Shown here one piece after another: positions 25,925 through 34,383 of a stretch of DNA of 64,000 nucleotides. The stretch is from Fabrea salina (taxonomy: Eukaryota; Ciliophora; Heterotrichea; Heterotrichida; Fabreidae). Each line of letters opens with the position of its first letter. Position 1 is the first letter of the stretch. The position numbers and the translations under genes are program-made. The DNA lies in the NCBI GenBank assembly GCA_022984795.1, contig JALIHJ010000030.1, positions 62,001 through 126,000 on the forward strand, in the 5' to 3' direction. The notes beneath the pieces are model-generated. The model made no database searches, had not been told where the DNA came from, and saw nothing but the letters and a program-made list of their open reading frames with translations.

Positions 25925-26267
25925 ACAGAACTTACTAAAAGACTTGTCTAAAATCAACTCAAGTTTTTACTCAAGCCTCACAAAGAACCTAAGTCCCAAA
26001 ATAGTTGATGCTTACAACTGCGAAATGAAGTGCTACTCTAAAGCCAACAGAAGCATTGAAGAAGCTGACGAATGCGCTCAAAAATGCAGAGCAAAGATAG
26101 ACGGAAGCAGGAAAGGCGTCTTGTCAGGCTTCCACAAGTCCATTGTAAGAACTATGTAGTCTGACTTATCAACTTGTTGTGAAGACTGTGGAACTGACTT
26201 AGACTGCACTCGCAAGTGCGTGAAAGACTACCACCAGCAACTTCAAATGCTTTCAAGTGTTAAGTAG
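25914..26267 (+). CDS. FAM136A: FAM136A-like twin-CX3C mitochondrial protein, one 15-base intron
   Basis: Exon 1 is 25914-26144 and exon 2 is 26160-26267; spliced length is 112 residues. Four CX3C motifs are visible: CEMKC, CAQKC, CCEDC and CTRKC. The last two lie in exon 2, so the full FAM136A pattern appears only after splicing. The end CVKDYHQQLQ resembles the CVEDH end of the family. FAM136A proteins are small helical-hairpin proteins of the mitochondrial intermembrane space whose cysteines are expected to form disulfides; their function is not well known. Either the gene starts at the ATG directly after the SNARE stop or it is the C-terminal part of a spliced fusion. Confidence 0.75.
26145..26159 (+). 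other. 15-base spliceosomal intron, phase 0
   Basis: GTAAGAACTATGTAG, with an in-frame TAG, sits between codons for Ile and Ser. Removing it restores a frame carrying the last two of the four CX3C motifs of the FAM136A family, ending in TAG at 26267. It has GTAA, TAG and A at position 10, as in the intron at 24638. Confidence 0.85.
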
Positions 26268-26276
26268 TTCATATAA

Positions 26277-27530
26277 ATGGGTTTTGAACTCAACAGGTTC
26301 GTAGACAAAGTGCCTAATTCTTTTATTTGTTTAATTTGCCACGAAGTAGTGAAGCACCCTAAAGAGTGCTCTATCTGTGAAAGTTTATACTGCAGTGAGT
26401 GCATCACCACTTGTTTTCAACGGAATGGAATTTACTGCCCTAACAGGTGTGAAGCCTCTGAAATGAAAAGACCTGGCAGAATCATACGCACTAACTTAGA
26501 AGACTTACTTATCCACTGCAAGTACACAAAAAACGGCTGCAACAAAGTAGAAGGTGTAGGCCGCATAGAAGTCCATGAGAACGACGAGTGCTTGTTTAAT
26601 TGTGACGTGAAGAAGTGCGCAAGTCCTATTTGCAAAACTAAAGAAGCTGTAGAAAACATGCTTCTGTTTGTCATTCCTGACTCCCCCTCTGAAGCTTATG
26701 TGTGTTCGCTTAAGTGTGCAGCCACTCTTGAATTCCAACAAATTCTTAAGTCTTCCCGTTCTGAAGAAGAAACCCTTCAAAGGCTCCAAAACCGCTTTGT
26801 AGAAAACATCGAAAGTGCAGTCTCAGCCAACCTTCCAGCTTCACTTTTCGAACTTGAGAACGAAAAGGCAACTGTGTTTTTTTCGCCTGGAAGAATAAAA
26901 AAAGAAGCCACTGAGTTGCCTGACGGCAGTGTGTACATAGGAGAGTGGTCTGCTGATGGACGCTTAGAAGGCAACGGAATGCAGCAGTGGCCAGACGGAT
27001 CCAGGTACCTTGGGGAGTTCATGAATGGAGAAAAACATGGGTTTGGAGTAAAAACTACTGCTAACGGGCAAAGTTACTGTGGATTTTGGAGACACAACAA
27101 CAGATCAGGACACGGAACTTACAAATGGCCAAGTGGCAGTAGTTACACAGGGAGTTTTAAGCACGGAGATAATCACGGCTGGGGGAAGTACACTTGGCAC
27201 AACGGAAAAGTATATGAAGGCGAGTACAGGAACGACGAAAAGGATGGATTTGGAGCAATGATGTTTCCTGATGGCAGGCGGTATGTAGGCGAGTGGAAGC
27301 ACAACATGCACCACGGAAAAGGAATACTAACTGGCATAGACGGTTCGGAGTATCAAGGAGAGTTTATAGACGATATGAAGCACGGCTACGGAGTTCAGAA
27401 GAATTCTGACGGTTCCGAGTACATAGGAAATTGGGAACTGGACAAGTTACACGGAGTTGTTTACTACATTTGTAACGAACAAAAAGAGGTGCAGATTTGG
27501 AAGCATGGTCAGAAAATTAGTTTCTATTAA
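26277..27530 (+). CDS. RING/TRAF-type zinc-finger protein with MORN repeats
   Basis: A 417-residue protein. Near residues 18-60 a RING-like zinc finger is seen (CLICHEVVKHPKECSICESL, then YCSEC and CPNRC), followed by TRAF-type zinc-finger sequence (HCKYTKNGCNKV and the H-ENDEC pair) to about 120. From about 217 to 400 there are eight MORN repeats, for example YIGEWSADGRLEGNGMQQW, YLGEFMNGEKHGFGV and YEGEYRNDEKDGFG. RING-TRAF modules often act as E3 ubiquitin ligases; MORN repeats bind membranes or proteins and are common in ciliate cortex and cilia. The combination suggests a ligase placed at a membrane or cytoskeletal site; activity is inferred. The gene starts nine bases after the preceding stop. 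Confidence 0.85.
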   Translation: MGFELNRFVDKVPNSFICLICHEVVKHPKECSICESLYCSECITTCFQRNGIYCPNRCEASEMKRPGRIIRTNLEDLLIHCKYTKNGCNKVEGVGRIEVHENDECLFNCDVKKCASPICKTKEAVENMLLFVIPDSPSEAYVCSLKCAATLEFQQILKSSRSEEETLQRLQNRFVENIESAVSANLPASLFELENEKATVFFSPGRIKKEATELPDGSVYIGEWSADGRLEGNGMQQWPDGSRYLGEFMNGEKHGFGVKTTANGQSYCGFWRHNNRSGHGTYKWPSGSSYTGSFKHGDNHGWGKYTWHNGKVYEGEYRNDEKDGFGAMMFPDGRRYVGEWKHNMHHGKGILTGIDGSEYQGEFIDDMKHGYGVQKNSDGSEYIGNWELDKLHGVVYYICNEQKEVQIWKHGQKISFY

Positions 27531-27597
27531 TTAACCTTTTGTAGTAATTTAATGCAGCAGACTTTTCAAATAAACAGTTAGTGTAATAGAAGTTTAA

Positions 27598-28533
27598 ATG
27601 GAAAAGGTCCAAAAGAACAACCAGAATAACCTAAGTGGAGAATACTACCCCTGCCCTGACTGCAAAAAGTACTTAACTCCTGAAGAGTTCAACACTCACC
27701 TTCAAAACTGCATTGAAAATGAGAAAAACAAACACTTAGACAGAAAAATATCCCAATTAGAACAAGACAACCGATTAAGTTGTACATACTGCAAAAGGAA
27801 GTTTGCTCCCGACAGGATTCTCAAGCACCAAAAGGCCTGCAAGCTCATGACTCTTAAAAGACCTCGAATAAGGTCCAATGACACTTTTTACTATAAGGAC
27901 CCCAAAGAAAGGTCTCTTAAGAAAAAGCTAGTCAGAGTCAGTCCAGACAACCAAAACTACAGCGAAAAAAAGTGGCACAAACAACACCAAGACTTTTTGC
28001 AAAAGATGAGGTTCGGCAGGAAACTAGAGAAGCTCACTTTGATCGGAGCCGACACTTCTATGGTAAAGTCCCCCCCCAACTTAGACGAGGAGTACATAGT
28101 TTGCCCGCACTGCCAAAGGAGCTACTCTGAAAAGGCTGCAGAAAGGCACATTCCTAAGTGCAGTTCTATTGTACACAAACCCAAACCTATCAAAAGGTCT
28201 GAAGTGTTTCCTAAGATCGAAAAAGGCAAGAATGAAATGAAAACTATAAAGTCTACTGCGCAAATTAGCAGCAGTCAGAACTGCTCTTTAGTAATCAAAG
28301 AAGAAAACGACTTCAGGAACTTAGATACAACTATTAACTCTGGGATTTTTCCGAACCCTGACTCAACAACCCAGTACGACCTAAGACTCAAGGATCATAA
28401 AAGGTTTTTTTCTACGTTGAGCAACTACTCCAAACAGCCTTCCAATTCTCTCAAAAACAAACTTTGTGCCAAGTGTAAATCTAAGTGCCCCATTTTAGCG
28501 AACTACTGTATGAAGTGTGGCTTTAAGCAATAA
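27598..28533 (+). CDS. ZC2HC1-type zinc-finger protein
   Basis: A 311-residue basic protein. Three C2HC fingers of CxxC-12-HxxxC spacing are seen: CPDCKKYLTPEEFNTHLQNC near residue 19, CTYCKRKFAPDRILKHQKAC near 61 and CPHCQRSYSEKAAERHIPKC near 167. The C-terminus has a four-Cys zinc ribbon (CAKCKSKC, CMKCG). The ZC2HC1 family is poorly characterised and is often linked to cilia or RNA binding; no firm role can be given. Between fingers 2 and 3 the sequence is basic and probably disordered. It converges on importin alpha, with five bases between stop codons. Confidence 0.82.
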   Translation: MEKVQKNNQNNLSGEYYPCPDCKKYLTPEEFNTHLQNCIENEKNKHLDRKISQLEQDNRLSCTYCKRKFAPDRILKHQKACKLMTLKRPRIRSNDTFYYKDPKERSLKKKLVRVSPDNQNYSEKKWHKQHQDFLQKMRFGRKLEKLTLIGADTSMVKSPPNLDEEYIVCPHCQRSYSEKAAERHIPKCSSIVHKPKPIKRSEVFPKIEKGKNEMKTIKSTAQISSSQNCSLVIKEENDFRNLDTTINSGIFPNPDSTTQYDLRLKDHKRFFSTLSNYSKQPSNSLKNKLCAKCKSKCPILANYCMKCGFKQ

Positions 28534-28538
28534 TTACC

Positions 28539-30113
28539 TTAACTAAATTCAAATAGTGAAATAGAGCTACTTACTGGTTGCTGCTGTTCCTCTTCGAACC
28601 CGTAAAACTCTTCTATCAGTCCGAGTATTTCTTGATTAATTCTTTCGTTGTACTTTAGTTGCAGACTTTCAATTAAGTCTAAACAGCCTACTTCGCAAAA
28701 AGCTTTTACTACAAAGTTGTCTTCATTAGGACTTCCAGCTTTCAGTAGTCCTCTGCTCAGTCTCAACAGGTTGGAAAAGGTTTTTGCGTCAGACTCTACT
28801 TGGAAAGCTTGTGAAAGGCGAGTTAGTATGCCCATGTGCACTAGTTGAATCACAGTGGCTTGAGGACCTACTTCAGTAATGTTGCTGTACACCCAAGAAG
28901 CTTCCCTCCTTACATAGTTGTTGGGGTCGTGGAGTCCTTTCATAGCTGAAACCATGATAGGCTGCGACACTGAGTAGGAGATTTGGGACTTAGTGCCTGC
29001 TGTTATGTTGCTTAGGGTCCAGTAAGTTTCCTTCCTGACTTTATACTCTTGGTGGTCTACAGTGTTTTGCAAGTAGTCAAGCAGTCTATAGTTAAGCATC
29101 GTTTGAGTTTGTTGGGCATCTCCCGAGACAATGTTTCCACAGGTTCTCAAGGCTGGAATGAGGTACTCAGAGTTACTGTGCTCGAGGAACTTCATGATTT
29201 CACTCATAACTCCTGAGTTGATAGCTGCAGCTATGTGCTTGCTTTCTCCGTTAGTTATTTCTGATAGGATCCAAAGGGCAATGTTTTGTGTTTCTTCGTC
29301 ATAGTTCCTAATTAAGTTTTTAGCAATGTGGATTACTTGGTTCACTAACTGCATGTCAGGCAGTCCCCGAGTGTTTTTAACGCAGTTCTGAATAGCCCAA
29401 GCACAGGTTTTAATTACACCATCGTCAACTTCGCAGTCTGAATTAAAAACACCTACAAGTTCATAAATCAATTTGTGGGAGTTAACATAGTCCCTGAATT
29501 CCTGGCAGTCGCCAGCAATGTTAGCTAGGGCCCAAACTACGTTTTCTAAAAGGTCTTGTTTGTAAGGGTCTATAAGCCTTATAAGTTTTTCAACTGCTCC
29601 GTATTCCACAAGTGACCTAGTTACAAAGTGGTCCCCAGAAGTCATGTTTGCAATGCACCAAGCTGCTTCCTTTTTGATCTCATGGTCTGAAGTGCACTCG
29701 AGCAGGTTAACCAGAACTGATATGTAACCTACTTCTGCAAATATAACTATAGGCAGTGAAGAACCTGAAGTAATTACTTTCCTTGCTTCCAGTAAAGCTT
29801 TGTAAAGTACTTCGTAGGACGCTGAGGAAGTAATTAGATTGTACAGAATAGTTAGTTTGTGCCTTAGGTCCAAGTCGGGGTTTTGGAGCTGAGGGTAGTA
29901 GTCTACCAGTATTTTGGGGACTTGACTTTCTGCTTGCTTGGAAAGCATAACGCGTTTAGAGTTGAATTTAGAAAGTCTTTTGGTTCTGCGGAGTTCAACA
30001 GCAAACTGGTCTCTTTTATGTTGTATGGTATCTTGGTCCACAGACTTAAGGAAGTTTTGTCTGCGTTCTTCTAGTCTTGCTTCCAGTTTCAGCATTATAA
30101 TTTTTACCGCCAT
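28539..30113 (-). CDS. importin alpha (karyopherin alpha)
   Basis: A 524-residue protein. The N-terminal importin-beta-binding segment is basic (ERRQNFLKSV, then ELRRTKRLSKF, residues about 15-55). Armadillo repeats from about 85 to 490 carry the Trp-x3-Asn arrays that bind nuclear localisation signals: WCIAN, WALAN, WAIQN, WTLSN and WVYSN. In two central repeats one of the pair is replaced (WILSE, and RTCGN without Trp), as is common in importin alpha. The protein links cargo to importin beta for nuclear import, a step of special weight in a cell with two kinds of nuclei. The start could also be the second Met (30095). Confidence 0.95.
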   Translation of the reverse strand: MAVKIIMLKLEARLEERRQNFLKSVDQDTIQHKRDQFAVELRRTKRLSKFNSKRVMLSKQAESQVPKILVDYYPQLQNPDLDLRHKLTILYNLITSSASYEVLYKALLEARKVITSGSSLPIVIFAEVGYISVLVNLLECTSDHEIKKEAAWCIANMTSGDHFVTRSLVEYGAVEKLIRLIDPYKQDLLENVVWALANIAGDCQEFRDYVNSHKLIYELVGVFNSDCEVDDGVIKTCAWAIQNCVKNTRGLPDMQLVNQVIHIAKNLIRNYDEETQNIALWILSEITNGESKHIAAAINSGVMSEIMKFLEHSNSEYLIPALRTCGNIVSGDAQQTQTMLNYRLLDYLQNTVDHQEYKVRKETYWTLSNITAGTKSQISYSVSQPIMVSAMKGLHDPNNYVRREASWVYSNITEVGPQATVIQLVHMGILTRLSQAFQVESDAKTFSNLLRLSRGLLKAGSPNEDNFVVKAFCEVGCLDLIESLQLKYNERINQEILGLIEEFYGFEEEQQQPVSSSISLFEFS

Positions 30114-30236
30114 TTCTTAAGAGGCCTCTTGGGCTTTGATAACTTTAGGTAAGCTAAAAGCACTTAACCCATATTGGATTCAAACTTCAATTCAAATGCT
30201 CACTTTCAAATTAACGATTCAAAGTTTAAAATAGAA

Positions 30237-31145
30237 ATGGAAAGAGACGCTTTGGAAAGGTACCAGAAACTCGACAAAATAGGTGAGGGCACATACGGCG
30301 TAGTCTACAAAGCAAGGGACAGAACGAACAACGAAACTGTTGCCCTCAAGAAAATCCGCTTAGAAGCTGACGACGAAGGAGTTCCGTCAACAGCTATTCG
30401 GGAAATTTCCCTTTTAAAAGCGCTGAACCACTTCAACGTGATCAGTTTGAAAGATGTGATCCACGACGAAACCAAACTCTACTTGATCTTCGAGTACTTA
30501 GACCACGACCTCAAGAAGTTCATGAATTCCCAGCATTCACCCCTTCCCTCTATGACGGTCAAAAGTTACGTTTACCAAATCCTGTCTGCTTTAGCTTACT
30601 GCCACTCACACAGGGTGCTCCATAGGGACTTAAAGCCCCAAAACATCCTTATAGACAGAGCTGGTAACGCCAAACTTGCTGACTTCGGACTTGCCAGGGC
30701 TTTTGGTCTACCGATAAAAACTTACACTCATGAAGTAGTTACCCTTTGGTACAGAGCCCCTGAAATCCTTATGGGTACCAGGCAGTACTCCATTCCAGTT
30801 GACATTTGGTCAGTTGGGTGTATTTTTGCTGAAATGGCCCAGAAACGGCCACTTTTCATGGGTGACTCGGAGATTGACCAGTTGTTTAAGATTTTCAGAG
30901 TGCTTGGGACCCCTAACGAGGAGACTTTTCCAGGAGTTACTTCTTTGCCTGACTTCAAAACTACTTTTCCTTCCTGGAGGCCCCAAGACCTTTCGAGGCT
31001 TGTTCCCAATTTGTGCGAAAAAGGAGTGGATCTGCTTTCGCAAATGGTTTGCTACGACCCTGCCAAAAGGATCTCAGCTAAAGCTGCCTTGGTCCACCCT
31101 TACTTTGCTGACTTGGACACTTCAAGACTTGCTATTTATAGTTAA
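30237..31145 (+). CDS. CDK1: PSTAIRE cyclin-dependent kinase (CDK1/2 type)
   Basis: A 302-residue kinase of normal CDK1/2 length. It has the Gly loop [11 protein letters not shown] with Thr-Tyr at the inhibitory positions, an intact cyclin-binding helix ([14 protein letters not shown]), catalytic [13 protein letters not shown] in [11 protein letters not shown], and a T-loop [15 protein letters not shown] containing the activating Thr. It drives cell-cycle transitions when bound to a cyclin. I start it at ATG 30237 ([10 protein letters not shown]), because the frame upstream to 30174 has no ATG. It is divergent from importin alpha with 123 bases between starts. The exact CDK subtype cannot be fixed from sequence alone. 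Confidence 0.93.
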   Translation: MERDALERYQKLDKIGEGTYGVVYKARDRTNNETVALKKIRLEADDEGVPSTAIREISLLKALNHFNVISLKDVIHDETKLYLIFEYLDHDLKKFMNSQHSPLPSMTVKSYVYQILSALAYCHSHRVLHRDLKPQNILIDRAGNAKLADFGLARAFGLPIKTYTHEVVTLWYRAPEILMGTRQYSIPVDIWSVGCIFAEMAQKRPLFMGDSEIDQLFKIFRVLGTPNEETFPGVTSLPDFKTTFPSWRPQDLSRLVPNLCEKGVDLLSQMVCYDPAKRISAKAALVHPYFADLDTSRLAIYS

Positions 31146-31185
31146 GCTATATATAACTATCTTTGCTAACTATTTCTATAAAGTA

Positions 31186-32265
31186 ATGAGCCATTATTTG
31201 GAGTCTCCAACTAGGAATCTCTACGATTCGTCTAGCGACTTGAAGTCTTATTCAAGACTAGGCTCTAATTTAAGCCAAATCGAAACTGAAGCTTTCAAAG
31301 GCACTTTAGAAAGCATGAGAAAGTCGCTTGAAGATCAAAAAGCTTACGAAAAAGCTTTTAAAAAAGAGCAGCAAAGGCAGGAGCAACGCGAACTTGAACT
31401 TGCCCAACAAAAACTCAACACCAAAAAAACCTACCAAAAAGAACTGCTCAAACAAATCAACGAACGAGCTGAACAAAAAGCCAAAGAAAACCAGAAAAGA
31501 AAAGAACCTGCCATAAGTTACAGTATGCATGGCTACCCTAGCATCCCTATGACTCCTGAAGAAGTCAAAAACCAACGTAAACTCAACCAAATCAAAAAAA
31601 ACAAAGAAGACCTAGACAAACAACTCCAAGAACGCCAACTCAGACTAGACTACCAAAAAAGACTTGAAAAAGAAAAAGACCAAAAAAACAACCAAGACGC
31701 CCTCAATGCACTTAACGAAGAAAATGAACTCAAACGCAACAAAAAGTCCGAACAAAGAGAAATGCTCCTCCACTTCTGGGATCAAGCTTGTGAAGCCAAA
31801 AAACTCCAGAAAAGCATAGAAGAAGTTAAACTTAAAGGAATACTTGAAGAACCAACTCACGAAAAAACTATCCATGAAACCACTCATGAAACCCTAGAAG
31901 ACACCTACGAAGAACCCATTCAAAGAACTGAACCTAAACCTTTGCAACCCTCAGGACCCAAACAAACCAAAGCAAGAACTGAAAAAAAGATTAGAATGTC
32001 CCCTGTTCTCCAAGGACTCACTGTAAGGGAAAAAGCTTTGCTGCTTAAAAGCCAACTAGAAACTAAAGCTAAAAAAGCCTACCAAAACCAAATTAAAAAA
32101 ATCATTGAAAAAGGAAAAAACTCTAGGTCGCCTAAGTCTCTGAGCAAAAACCCAATTGAAGAACTAACCAAAAAAAAGTTCCAAAAAGCCTACAGTCGTT
32201 CGCCAAGTAAACTTAACAGGGAAAGAAGCTTTTCTTCAAGAAACCCTTACAGTTTAAATTACTAA
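31186..32265 (+). CDS. Lys/Gln-rich coiled-coil protein, unknown
   Basis: A 359-residue protein starting MSHYLESPTRNLYDSSS. Residues about 40-105 and 130-215 are long charged helices rich in Lys, Glu and Gln (KEQQRQEQRELELAQQKLN). Between them is a proline-containing break (GYPSIPMTPEEVK). Near residues 220-245 there is a His/Thr/Glu repeat (EEPTHEKTIHETTHETLED). The C-terminus is basic and Ser-rich. This style is common for axonemal or cortical filament proteins of ciliates, but no family is recognised. The frame is open further upstream through the end of the CDK gene; the first ATG after it is used. Its TAA shares bases with the TAG of the convergent P2X gene. Confidence 0.75.
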   Translation: MSHYLESPTRNLYDSSSDLKSYSRLGSNLSQIETEAFKGTLESMRKSLEDQKAYEKAFKKEQQRQEQRELELAQQKLNTKKTYQKELLKQINERAEQKAKENQKRKEPAISYSMHGYPSIPMTPEEVKNQRKLNQIKKNKEDLDKQLQERQLRLDYQKRLEKEKDQKNNQDALNALNEENELKRNKKSEQREMLLHFWDQACEAKKLQKSIEEVKLKGILEEPTHEKTIHETTHETLEDTYEEPIQRTEPKPLQPSGPKQTKARTEKKIRMSPVLQGLTVREKALLLKSQLETKAKKAYQNQIKKIIEKGKNSRSPKSLSKNPIEELTKKKFQKAYSRSPSKLNRERSFSSRNPYSLNY

Positions 32266-33350
32266 GGAGGACCTTCAACAAAGTACTCTTCTTCCTTTTC
32301 TTCTTCTGAAACTTCTTCTATTGTTTCTGTTTCTTTGTCTAGGTCTTTAGTGTACTTGTACTTCCACTCTCTGTAGAGTTTCCTGTCTTTAAGCACGTAA
32401 ATGATCAAAAAGTCCAGAATCCTTGGAATTATTGTTGTCAAGGAAGCTGCTGAAGACAAGTTCAGTATTATTGAGTTAATAGTTACAGCGTACACGTGGC
32501 CTTTAGTCTGGAGTATTACTTTAACTCCTTTTGAAGTTACTCTGTCTCTGTACTCTGTGTTGTCTTCTTTGTAGTAAAAAAACCTTTCGAAGTAAAAACC
32601 TTTTTCTATTTGCTCAACTGAAATTTGGGAGGAGCACGAGTCGTCCCAAGTTATGTCGCAGTCCCACTCTAGGTTTACTCTTATAACTACTCCTGAGTCA
32701 ACTATGCTTTGGTAGTTCACTCCAGCTTCTTCCAGTAAGTCTCCTAACAAAAAGGCGTTCTGTTCCACTTCAGGTTCTTTTTCGCCTAGTGTACTAAACT
32801 CAGTGTCTTTTGCAACTTGGAAAAACCTAACGTTTCCTTGGAACCAAATAAGGAAGTTCTCTACTCCTTCAGGAGTGTACAAAGTTTCTTCCCCAGAACA
32901 CCAGCCAGCCTCTTCGCAGTAACCTTCTTTGCAACTTCCGCCTTCTAAACAGTCCTCACTGCTTTCACAAACACGCAAGTAGTCAGTGCAGACTCCTCTG
33001 GTTTCTTTTACAGACTCAGAAATAGTAGTGGGTATTGAGACTGAAGAAGGGTCAAACGAAGGGTAAACTAAGTCTACTGAGTCCCAAACTCGCAAAGAGT
33101 TGCCTTCCTGTGCAACAGCAGTTCCTGAAGAGTATATTAGTCCAGTTCCCACAGAGTACTCTTCTTCAAGGTAAGCTTTTTTAATTCCCAGCACATAAAC
33201 AGCTACGTACAAAAGAATGGCTAAAGTAAGAAGAAGCTTTAAGAGTCCAAGGTACCTGTTAAGGATCAAAACTATTTTCTGAGTGGTGTAAGAAAAAAGT
33301 TTGTCGGGGTCTTGGTTGAATACGTCGCGGAGTTCAAGTCTTCTTACCAT
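32262..33350 (-). CDS. P2X-type ion channel subunit
   Basis: A 362-residue protein with two membrane helices, near residues 32-53 and 299-319. The N-terminal YTTQK fits the P2X YxTxK site and the cytosolic tail YREWK fits the conserved YxxxK motif. The ectodomain has the cysteine-rich head (CESSEDC, CKEGYC, GWC), VNLEWDCDI as in the P2X IxWxCDLD strand, and the final strand before TM2. P2X channels are trimeric, cation-selective and opened by ATP. Two ATP-contact features look changed: the Lys-x-Lys after SS is absent (SSGTAVAQEG) and the NFR motif reads YFER. It may use another ligand or a reshaped site. It shares stop-codon bases with the convergent gene. Confidence 0.85.
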   Translation of the reverse strand: MVRRLELRDVFNQDPDKLFSYTTQKIVLILNRYLGLLKLLLTLAILLYVAVYVLGIKKAYLEEEYSVGTGLIYSSGTAVAQEGNSLRVWDSVDLVYPSFDPSSVSIPTTISESVKETRGVCTDYLRVCESSEDCLEGGSCKEGYCEEAGWCSGEETLYTPEGVENFLIWFQGNVRFFQVAKDTEFSTLGEKEPEVEQNAFLLGDLLEEAGVNYQSIVDSGVVIRVNLEWDCDITWDDSCSSQISVEQIEKGFYFERFFYYKEDNTEYRDRVTSKGVKVILQTKGHVYAVTINSIILNLSSAASLTTIIPRILDFLIIYVLKDRKLYREWKYKYTKDLDKETETIEEVSEEEKEEEYFVEGPP

Positions 33351-33355
33351 TTACA

Positions 33356-33958
33356 TTACTTAAACCTGGAAGCTCTGGCAGCAGCAACAATATTTGAAAG
33401 GTCTTCAATGGTTACAGGGGGCTTGGTGGTGTCAGGCAGTATTCTGGGGTCAACAATTCTAACGGTAAGTTTACTTGGAGCTTTAGAAAGGGTGAGTTTT
33501 GCTTTTCTGCGTAGTCTTTTGCGTGTTTCTTGGTCAGGCTGGGAGTTATGTACTTTGTAGCTAGCAGACCTCCCAGTCCAGATTTTATACTCTTTTTCGT
33601 AAAAGTTCCTTTCTTTCCACAACAGACTTTCTTCACTGTTTTTCCTTTTTATCTGTTCTACTTTCGTTAAGTTGTTTTGGTAGTTGACTAGTTTCCTTTC
33701 ACGGTTGGATTGCTGCTTTAAGTACCGGGAAATACAGTTGTGCTTGCTACGGAACTTTTGAATAAACGTTTCTTTGGGTTGGTGGGTGGGTCTTCGGTAA
33801 AAGGTATCCTTGTTCTTGAAAAAAGTATTGTAGAGGGTACTTTGTACTTCTTTACTTACTTTAGTTGGCAAGCTAGGAGGCCCGTGGTTGTAGTCTTTGT
33901 GCACATCTGGAGTTTTAATGTAGATCTGCTTATGCGATTGGACTCCTCTGGAAAGCAT
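33356..33958 (-). CDS. basic protein, unknown
   Basis: A 200-residue frame from ATG 33958 (MLSRGVQSHKQIY) to TAA. It is Lys/Arg-rich with scattered Tyr and Asn, a helix of RRLRRKAKL type near residue 155 and a more structured end (DLSNIVAAARASRF). No domain is recognised. The frame is open upstream to 34102 but begins there without an ATG and overlaps the neighbouring gene in another frame; the downstream ATG gives two tidy genes 19 bases apart. It starts just upstream of P2X on the same strand, five bases from its ATG. Confidence 0.65.
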   Translation of the reverse strand: MLSRGVQSHKQIYIKTPDVHKDYNHGPPSLPTKVSKEVQSTLYNTFFKNKDTFYRRPTHQPKETFIQKFRSKHNCISRYLKQQSNRERKLVNYQNNLTKVEQIKRKNSEESLLWKERNFYEKEYKIWTGRSASYKVHNSQPDQETRKRLRRKAKLTLSKAPSKLTVRIVDPRILPDTTKPPVTIEDLSNIVAAARASRFK

Positions 33959-33977
33959 ATATAGTTTATTAAAATAA

Positions 33978-34367
33978 TTATTTCCTTTTAAAGCCTCGAG
34001 AGTCTTTGATACTAATTCTTTTCCGCGAAGAAATGCTTGCAAGTTTTCTTCGAGAAGTGGTGTTTTTGGTTTCGGTGGTTTTGCGTCGTTCAGTCTTTCC
34101 AAGGATGTCTGCTAGTTCCAGGATAAAAGAGTCATCATCGTCAGTGCACTTTTCTTTTATAGGTTCTATGTGGAGCTGCTCGGGCGGAGACCGAGAAGGC
34201 AGTTTGTCACAGTATATGATAGAGCGAGAAGAATTCTTTCTGAGAAAAGTAGTGTCCTTCGATATGCTGCGTTGCGTCGAGTTTGTTGTTGAGTCAAACG
34301 GGTTTGAACTTCCAAATGACTTCTCTACTTGTTTAAGGTACTTTTTGCCTTTAGAGTGTTTGTGCAT
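33978..34367 (-). CDS. Ser/Lys-rich small protein, unknown
   Basis: A 129-residue frame starting MHKHSKGKKYLKQVEKSFGS. It is Ser/Thr- and Lys/Arg-rich, with a short acidic helix (DDDDSFILELADILGK) near residues 76-91 and a very basic end (RRKLASISSRKRISIKDSRG). RRKLAS and SRKRIS resemble basophilic kinase sites. It is probably disordered. Family unknown. The last 125 bases also read well in the next frame as the open extension of the following gene, so the exact boundary of these two genes is uncertain. Confidence 0.6.
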   Translation of the reverse strand: MHKHSKGKKYLKQVEKSFGSSNPFDSTTNSTQRSISKDTTFLRKNSSRSIIYCDKLPSRSPPEQLHIEPIKEKCTDDDDSFILELADILGKTERRKTTETKNTTSRRKLASISSRKRISIKDSRGFKRK

Positions 34368-34383
34368 TTTATTAGTTATTATT

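Noticed and set aside
30174-30236. N-terminal extension of the CDK by 21 residues
   Set aside because: It starts with TTG, not ATG, and the family start fits ATG 30237.
30799-31185. Upstream extension of the coiled-coil gene through the CDK gene
   Set aside because: It is another frame of the CDK coding sequence; the first ATG after the CDK stop is used.
31840-31920. His/Thr/Glu repeat in the coiled-coil gene as a DNA repeat array
   Set aside because: Only a few imperfect coding repeats within one protein; no longer tandem structure.
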